Positions 59,894 through 64,000 of a stretch of DNA of 64,000 nucleotides are shown piece after piece. The position numbers and the translations under genes are program-made. How positions within the stretch are numbered: position 1 is the stretch's first letter; each line of letters begins with the position of its first letter. Source of the DNA: JAFDCJ01 sp964527835 (lineage in GTDB: Bacteria > Desulfobacterota > Desulfobacteria > Desulfobacterales > JAFDCJ01); contig CAZGNV010000017.1 in assembly GCA_964527835.1 (NCBI GenBank), positions 1-64,000 on the forward strand, written 5' to 3'. The notes below the pieces were generated by a model. It saw only the letters and a program-made list of their open reading frames with translations, ran no database searches and had not been told where the DNA came from.

Positions 59894-61042
59894 ATGGCTG
59901 TCTCGCAAAAATCAAATATATTCGACCAGGTAAGCATTGCCGCTCAGATCATCGATGGCTCCATCCAAATCGATTCTGTCGATGAATTCGATAACATCCT
60001 CAAACTGTTTCCCACTGATCCGGCCCTGTTGCGCACCCATGGGGACCTGTTGGTGAAGAAAAATTTGCTGGACGCCGCGGTTGAATCCTACCGCAAAGCC
60101 GCCGGGCTTTTCATCGATGCCGGGATGACCCTGCAGGCCATTGTGGCCAAAAGCCTGCAATGGAACATCAAATCACCTGCAGACACATCTGAAATCAGGC
60201 TTTTTTTTTCCACTTTCAAAAAAGTCGGGACCCGACAAACCCCCGTGGAGACTTTTCTCAAAAGGCTGTCGTATCCAGCGCTGACCGGCATCCTGTACCC
60301 CCTGGTCAAGGTGCGCCTGCCGGCCGGACGGGTAGTGATAAAAGCCGGTGACAATGAAGAAGACCTTTTTTTTATCGTCTCCGGAACCTTGAGGTCCACC
60401 ACCTATCAGCCGGTGATAAAAGAGGGGCAGACCGTGTACACCAAGGCCACCGTCAACCTGACCGCCGATTCTTTTTTTGGTGAGATTTACCCCTTCGAAG
60501 ACAAACAACGCAGTCAATCCTATATTGAGGCCATCACCCAGACCGAGCTGATCAAGTTGTCGAAAATCAACCTGATGAAAATCTGCGTCAGCACCCCCGA
60601 GGTGGAATACGCCCTGGCGGACCTGTATGCAGCGCGTCTGTTCTCCGGTGCTGACCAGCATTTTTCCCGCCAGCGGGTGGGAAGCCGGCAGCAGCTTCCC
60701 ATCCGGGTGCATTTGCAGATCCATGCCGGCGACGCCGCTTCCCCGCCCCTGGAGTTGAAGGGATATTCCCGGGACATCTCGATTGGAGGCATCTGCGTGG
60801 TCCTGGATTCTGATTTCGAGCGCTTTGACTCATTCAACCGCTACGTTCGGGAGGCTGGCGTGAAAATCGCCTTTCCCAGTGAAGATTTGACCCTGAATGT
60901 TGAGGGCACCGTGGTCTGGAGTCGGGAAATTGAATTGGATAAAAGCAAGGCCACGGCGCTGGGCATCCAGTTCCAGGACATGGCGCCAAAGTCCCGCGGC
61001 ATGCTGCTTGGATTTGCAAACCACGTGGGCGCTGCCCAATGA
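59894..61042 (+). CDS. Cyclic-nucleotide-binding and PilZ-domain protein
   Basis: A 382-residue protein. After a helical TPR-like start (SKNIFDQVSI...NLLDAAVESYRKAAGLF-type), residues about 125-235 form a cNMP-binding beta roll (AGRVVIKAGDNEEDLFFIVS GTLR). The final 130 residues are a PilZ domain: SRQQLPIRVHL and YSRDISIGGICV provide the RxxxxxR and DxSxGG motifs for cyclic-di-GMP. It could integrate two nucleotide signals. I used the ATG at 59894; 59870 is also open. A second PilZ protein follows. Confidence 0.82.
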   Translation: MAVSQKSNIFDQVSIAAQIIDGSIQIDSVDEFDNILKLFPTDPALLRTHGDLLVKKNLLDAAVESYRKAAGLFIDAGMTLQAIVAKSLQWNIKSPADTSEIRLFFSTFKKVGTRQTPVETFLKRLSYPALTGILYPLVKVRLPAGRVVIKAGDNEEDLFFIVSGTLRSTTYQPVIKEGQTVYTKATVNLTADSFFGEIYPFEDKQRSQSYIEAITQTELIKLSKINLMKICVSTPEVEYALADLYAARLFSGADQHFSRQRVGSRQQLPIRVHLQIHAGDAASPPLELKGYSRDISIGGICVVLDSDFERFDSFNRYVREAGVKIAFPSEDLTLNVEGTVVWSREIELDKSKATALGIQFQDMAPKSRGMLLGFANHVGAAQ

Positions 61043-61096
61043 AATTGATGGTTTGCAAAGTGCAATCGGTACCGGAAACCAAAAAAGGAGTTTTGT

Positions 61097-61411
61097 ATGG
61101 CACATTCAAACGTCTTGCCGCAAAAAGAAGAAGCGCACTACCAGCGCAAGGATTCGCGAAAATATTTCGTGAAAAACCAGTTGCTGACGGCCAAATGCGA
61201 AACCATCGATGACGTTTTCAGCGTCTCGGTGCAGGACGTCAGCCCCAGCGGTGCCTTTATTTACACCAAACGCAAGCTTCGGATGAGGCAGGAGATCGCC
61301 TTGACCATCAAACTGCCGAATGCTGAGGAGTTTCTGCGGGCCACCGGCGAGGTGGTTCGCATCTCTGCCGAAGGAATCGGAGTGGAGTTTAAAATCATCT
61401 TCAACGACTGA
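61097..61411 (+). CDS. Small PilZ-domain protein
   Basis: A 104-residue single-domain PilZ protein. YQRKDSRKYFVKNQLLTAKC has the RxxxR arm, and QDVSPSGAFIYTKRKLRMRQ the DxSxxG motif, both needed for cyclic-di-GMP binding. The ATG at 61097 has AAAAGGAG upstream and follows the larger PilZ gene by 54 bases, so the two are probably cotranscribed. It resembles type IV pilus or motility effectors. Which process it controls is unknown. Confidence 0.9.
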   Translation: MAHSNVLPQKEEAHYQRKDSRKYFVKNQLLTAKCETIDDVFSVSVQDVSPSGAFIYTKRKLRMRQEIALTIKLPNAEEFLRATGEVVRISAEGIGVEFKIIFND

Positions 61412-61446
61412 AGGCACTGTTCCAGCCTGCCGGCCACCGCCGCGGA

Positions 61447-61881
61447 TCAGCCGCATTGCGGTGCGGCCTGTTTTTCAAGGCGCTGTTTTAACCAGTCCGG
61501 CAGCGCTGTTTTCTCGAAACTGTCCATGTCCATGCAGACCGTCACATTGTGCCCCACAATGCGCGCATCACTTTCCCCTTTTTTGAACACCCGATAGCCG
61601 AACCGGATGGAGGTGCGTCCGATGTGCTGCACGCAGACTTCAATCTCAATATCATCGCCGTAGCTGAACGGCCGGCTGAAATCCGCTTCCAGGTGAACGG
61701 TGGGAAGCCCCAGGCGGTGTTTTTCGACCACGGCATGATACTCAATGCCCAGCTGCGCAGCGAAAAATTCCTCCAGGGCCACGTGGAAATAATGCATAAA
61801 GCGCGGGTAGTAGACAATGCCGGCGCGGTCGATGTCACCGAACCGGATTTTGAGAAGCGATCGAAAGGGTTGTTTCATCAA
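61447..61881 (-). CDS. Acyl-CoA thioesterase (4-hydroxybenzoyl-CoA thioesterase family)
   Basis: A 144-residue hot-dog-fold thioesterase. LLKIRFGDIDRAGIVYYPRF has the conserved Asp of the YbgC/4HBT type active site, followed by FFAAQLGIEYHAVVEKHRLG and FSRPFSYGDDIEIEV. It releases CoA from aryl or short-chain acyl-CoAs. Its start lies 44-47 bases inside the AOR reading frame (stop at 61835), an unusually long overlap, so translation is coupled. The acid released could then be oxidised or reduced by the AOR. Confidence 0.87.
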   Translation of the reverse strand: MMKQPFRSLLKIRFGDIDRAGIVYYPRFMHYFHVALEEFFAAQLGIEYHAVVEKHRLGLPTVHLEADFSRPFSYGDDIEIEVCVQHIGRTSIRFGYRVFKKGESDARIVGHNVTVCMDMDSFEKTALPDWLKQRLEKQAAPQCG

Positions 61882-63703
61882 TTTTCACCCATTTGGGGGG
61901 GGGATTGCCCCGCTCATCCCAGCCCTTAAGCTTATAGTACTCTTTTACCATGCGGTCCACCGGAACCACCTGGCCCTTTGAGGCCCCCTCTTCCAGCGGT
62001 TCATGGGTGAATCGCCGCGGCAGGGTGTCCTCGGCGGCGGTCACTCCGAAATCGATGTTCATTCGGCGGTCCCGCTCGATCACCCCGTTTAAAGCTTCAT
62101 TAATCTTTTCGGGGGTGAAATTCAAACCTGTCCCGGCGGTCAGCAGGCGGGAGGCGAAATCAAAATCGAGAATGTCCATGCTCAAACCGATGTTCTTGCA
62201 CATGGTCAGGCAATCGGTCAGCAGGGCCTGCCGCTCGGTATGCTCCACCAGCACCGCCTTGCCTTTATCGGCCAGCCGGTCGGCAATCTCTCGGATGCCC
62301 CAGCGTTTTTCCGCCTCGTCGTAGCGTTCGGTCAGTTCAAAAAAAGGTTCCGCCCGCAAGTGGTCGCCACCCCGGGAAGCAATGGCATAGGTCAACCCGA
62401 AAGCCTTGATGCCGCGCGGATCGCCGCAGATCATATCCAGGCCCTTGACATGAAAGGCATATTCATCGCTGCCCTTGCCGTAACGCGCGGCCAGGCTGCG
62501 GGTGCCTTCGGCAAAGGCATCTCCGATGCCCTCGCGCCGCACGATCATCCCCAGCAGTTTTTCGATGGTCTGCCGATTGCCCCAGCTGAAATCAAGCCCG
62601 TCAAAATCATCCTTGTTCAACAATCCTCGCTGGACGCATTCCATGGCCCAACCGATGGTCTCACCGGAGCTGAGCGAATCCATCCCCATGCGGTTGAGAA
62701 AGGATGTCATTTTCAGGGCAAATGCTAAATCATCATTGCCGATTCTGGAGGTATAGCTGCAAAGGGTTTCAAACTCCGGCCCTTCGCCCTCGGTCTCGGG
62801 GGTGATGTAGTAGCGGGAGCAATGCACATTGCAGTTAAAGCAGGATTTGTTCTTGACCTTGTACTGCTCGGCCAGGCGCTCTCCGCTGACGCGGTCCACA
62901 TAACTGCACAATCCTTTTTGAAAATGATTGGTGGGTAAAATCCCGATGCCGTTCAAGGCCTTCATCAGCAGGGTGGACCCCAGAGCGTTGCGCTTTGCAT
63001 ATTCCGGGTGGGCCATGATGCGCTGATCCAGTTGCCGGCAAAGCTCGAGAAATCCGGGAGGATCCGCCAGACTCACGGTGCCGGTGCCCCTTACGACCAC
63101 GGCTTTGAGCTGCTTGGCCCCGAAAAGGCATCCCATGCCGGTGCGGCCGCACATGCGCGAATTGTTGCAGGCCACGGTGGCATACTTGATCAGGTTTTCC
63201 CCGGCCGGCCCGATGGCGGCGATCTGAAGCGCATTGTCATTGAGTTCCTCGCGGATCGCGGCGGTGGTCTGCCAGATGTCCTGCCCCCACAGGTGAGAGG
63301 CATCCCGGATTTCAACGTAATCGTCGGCAATCAAAAGATAGCAGGGTTTTTGGCTGCGCCCGCTCATCACGATCTGATCATAGCCCGCCTGTTTGATTTG
63401 CGGGCCGAAAAACCCGCCGGCCGCCGAATCGCCGAGAATCCCCGTCAACGGAGATTTTCCGGAAATCGTCATGTAGGCCGAGGCCGACAGCAGCGACCCG
63501 GTCAGCGGACCGACGCCGATGAGCAGCAGGTTTTGCGGTGCAAGCGGATCCACGTCGCGCGGCAGCTCATCGTGCAGCAACGTTGAATTGAGACCCCGCC
63601 CGCCGATGACGGCGCCCATCAACGCCGGATCTGTTTTTTCCCGCCGGCTCTGCCCGGTGGTCAGATCCACCCTGAGAATGTGCCCGCCGTATCCATGCAG
63701 CAT
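61835..63703 (-). CDS. Aldehyde:ferredoxin oxidoreductase
   Basis: A 622-residue tungsten-cofactor AOR. The N-terminal domain begins GYGGHILRVDLTTGQSRREK and contains LIGVGPLTGSLLSASAYMTI and RTGMGCLFGAKQLKAVVVRG. FNCNVHC near residue 286 provides the CxxCxxxC of the 4Fe-4S cluster, with the fourth Cys in DCLTMCKN near 495. It reversibly oxidises aldehydes to acids with ferredoxin. The ferredoxin gene at the right edge overlaps its start by one base, and the thioesterase overlaps its end, so all three are one operon. Confidence 0.93.
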   Translation of the reverse strand: MLHGYGGHILRVDLTTGQSRREKTDPALMGAVIGGRGLNSTLLHDELPRDVDPLAPQNLLLIGVGPLTGSLLSASAYMTISGKSPLTGILGDSAAGGFFGPQIKQAGYDQIVMSGRSQKPCYLLIADDYVEIRDASHLWGQDIWQTTAAIREELNDNALQIAAIGPAGENLIKYATVACNNSRMCGRTGMGCLFGAKQLKAVVVRGTGTVSLADPPGFLELCRQLDQRIMAHPEYAKRNALGSTLLMKALNGIGILPTNHFQKGLCSYVDRVSGERLAEQYKVKNKSCFNCNVHCSRYYITPETEGEGPEFETLCSYTSRIGNDDLAFALKMTSFLNRMGMDSLSSGETIGWAMECVQRGLLNKDDFDGLDFSWGNRQTIEKLLGMIVRREGIGDAFAEGTRSLAARYGKGSDEYAFHVKGLDMICGDPRGIKAFGLTYAIASRGGDHLRAEPFFELTERYDEAEKRWGIREIADRLADKGKAVLVEHTERQALLTDCLTMCKNIGLSMDILDFDFASRLLTAGTGLNFTPEKINEALNGVIERDRRMNIDFGVTAAEDTLPRRFTHEPLEEGASKGQVVPVDRMVKEYYKLKGWDERGNPPPKWVKIDETTLSIASQNPVR

Positions 63704-64000
63704 CAGCCCCTCCTTTCAGCAGCCCATTGCTCCCTCAGATCCTGCGCCGATGCAAGCGCGTAGCGCAGCCGCTTTTCTTCCGCGCTGAGATTACGGCTGC
63801 CTTTCTTAAATTCCTTCAGGCTGACCTCGCCAGCGGCACCCGGTTGGTAATGAATCGCGCCCGGGGTGCAGGCCTTCACACAGCGCGGATCTCCGCCGCA
63901 CAGGTCACAGACCCGGGGAATTTCGGCATACAACTCGATGGCGCCGACGGGGCACATGGTTTCACAAACACCGCAGGCCGTGCACAGCGTCGGCGAGACG
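63703..64000 (-). CDS. 4Fe-4S ferredoxin-type protein, partial
   Basis: The C-terminal 98 codons are in the window, continuing past the right edge. From the edge, LCTACGVCETMCPVGAIELY gives a CxxCxxCxxxCP cluster motif, and CDLCGGDPRCVKACTPGAIH a second with CxxCxxxxxC spacing. The tail is helical. The stop overlaps the AOR start as TGATG. It is the likely electron partner of the AOR. The start is outside the window. Confidence 0.88.
   Translation of the reverse strand, partial: VSPTLCTACGVCETMCPVGAIELYAEIPRVCDLCGGDPRCVKACTPGAIHYQPGAAGEVSLKEFKKGSRNLSAEEKRLRYALASAQDLREQWAAERRG

Overview
The window reads as a catabolic region of a strictly anaerobic bacterium, most likely a sulfate-reducing member of the Desulfobacterota. 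This is inferred from the gene content: a tungsten-type aldehyde:ferredoxin oxidoreductase, indolepyruvate:ferredoxin oxidoreductase, many acyl-CoA enzymes, TRAP transport, DsrE/TusA sulfur-carrier proteins, sigma-54 control and abundant intergenic hairpin repeats. No rRNA, tRNA or CRISPR was found.

Layout. 1-7 kb: hydantoinase/oxoprolinase-type HyuB (cut by the left edge) and HyuA, a four-helix-bundle gene inside an inverted heptad-repeat element, a split B12-dependent acyl-CoA mutase, an FCD-type GntR regulator and a class III CoA-transferase. 7-10 kb: an MFS exporter with two ChrB-like proteins. 10.5-12.3 kb: an AbrB/Doc toxin-antitoxin pair and a rhodanese-MBL fusion. 12.4-20.9 kb: enoyl-CoA hydratase, a carboxyltransferase, two acyl-CoA dehydrogenases, a ParE-type pair, a SnoaL-like protein, an alcohol dehydrogenase and an epimerase. 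21-32.4 kb: a long minus-strand run of SCP2 protein, acyl-CoA dehydrogenase, two DUF2148 proteins, PaaK-like ligase, SCPx-type thiolase, two amidohydrolase-fold proteins and a TRAP transporter. 32.6-39.6 kb: a second minus-strand run of DsrE2, TusA, DsrE, a tiny TusB-like protein, DsrE, SDR, EthD, SDR, DUF1254 and a TIGR04076-like protein. 40-43 kb: a large sigma-54 activator. 43-51 kb: HEPN/MNT pair, DUF4863 protein, IorAB, SerA and TrpB2. 51-64 kb: a dehydrogenase-hydratase fusion, hybrid histidine kinase, EamA transporter, ThiF-like protein, creatinase-like protein, two PilZ proteins, thioesterase, AOR and a ferredoxin cut by the right edge.

Two regulatory circuits can be read directly. 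First, three near-identical palindromes built on GTATACnGTATAC lie just downstream of TTGAC boxes, ahead of the CoA-transferase (7.1 kb), the carboxyltransferase (13.4 kb) and the dehydrogenase-hydratase (51.0 kb). They probably form the regulon of the local GntR/FCD repressor. Second, two -24/-12 promoters (32.48 kb and 39.92 kb) each have an AGAC-N7-GTCT palindrome about 90 bp upstream. The second palindrome lies beside the activator gene, so this protein probably drives both minus-strand runs.

The intergenic DNA carries several repeat classes. The most striking is a hairpin family with a conserved core, compensatory stem changes, unrelated but self-complementary arms, and short direct repeats at the ends of two copies. 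The substrate of the sigma-54-controlled pathway cannot be named from sequence. Its combination of a sulfur relay, DUF2148 proteins, metal-ligand-less amidohydrolases and acyl-CoA enzymes is the best candidate here for an undescribed system.
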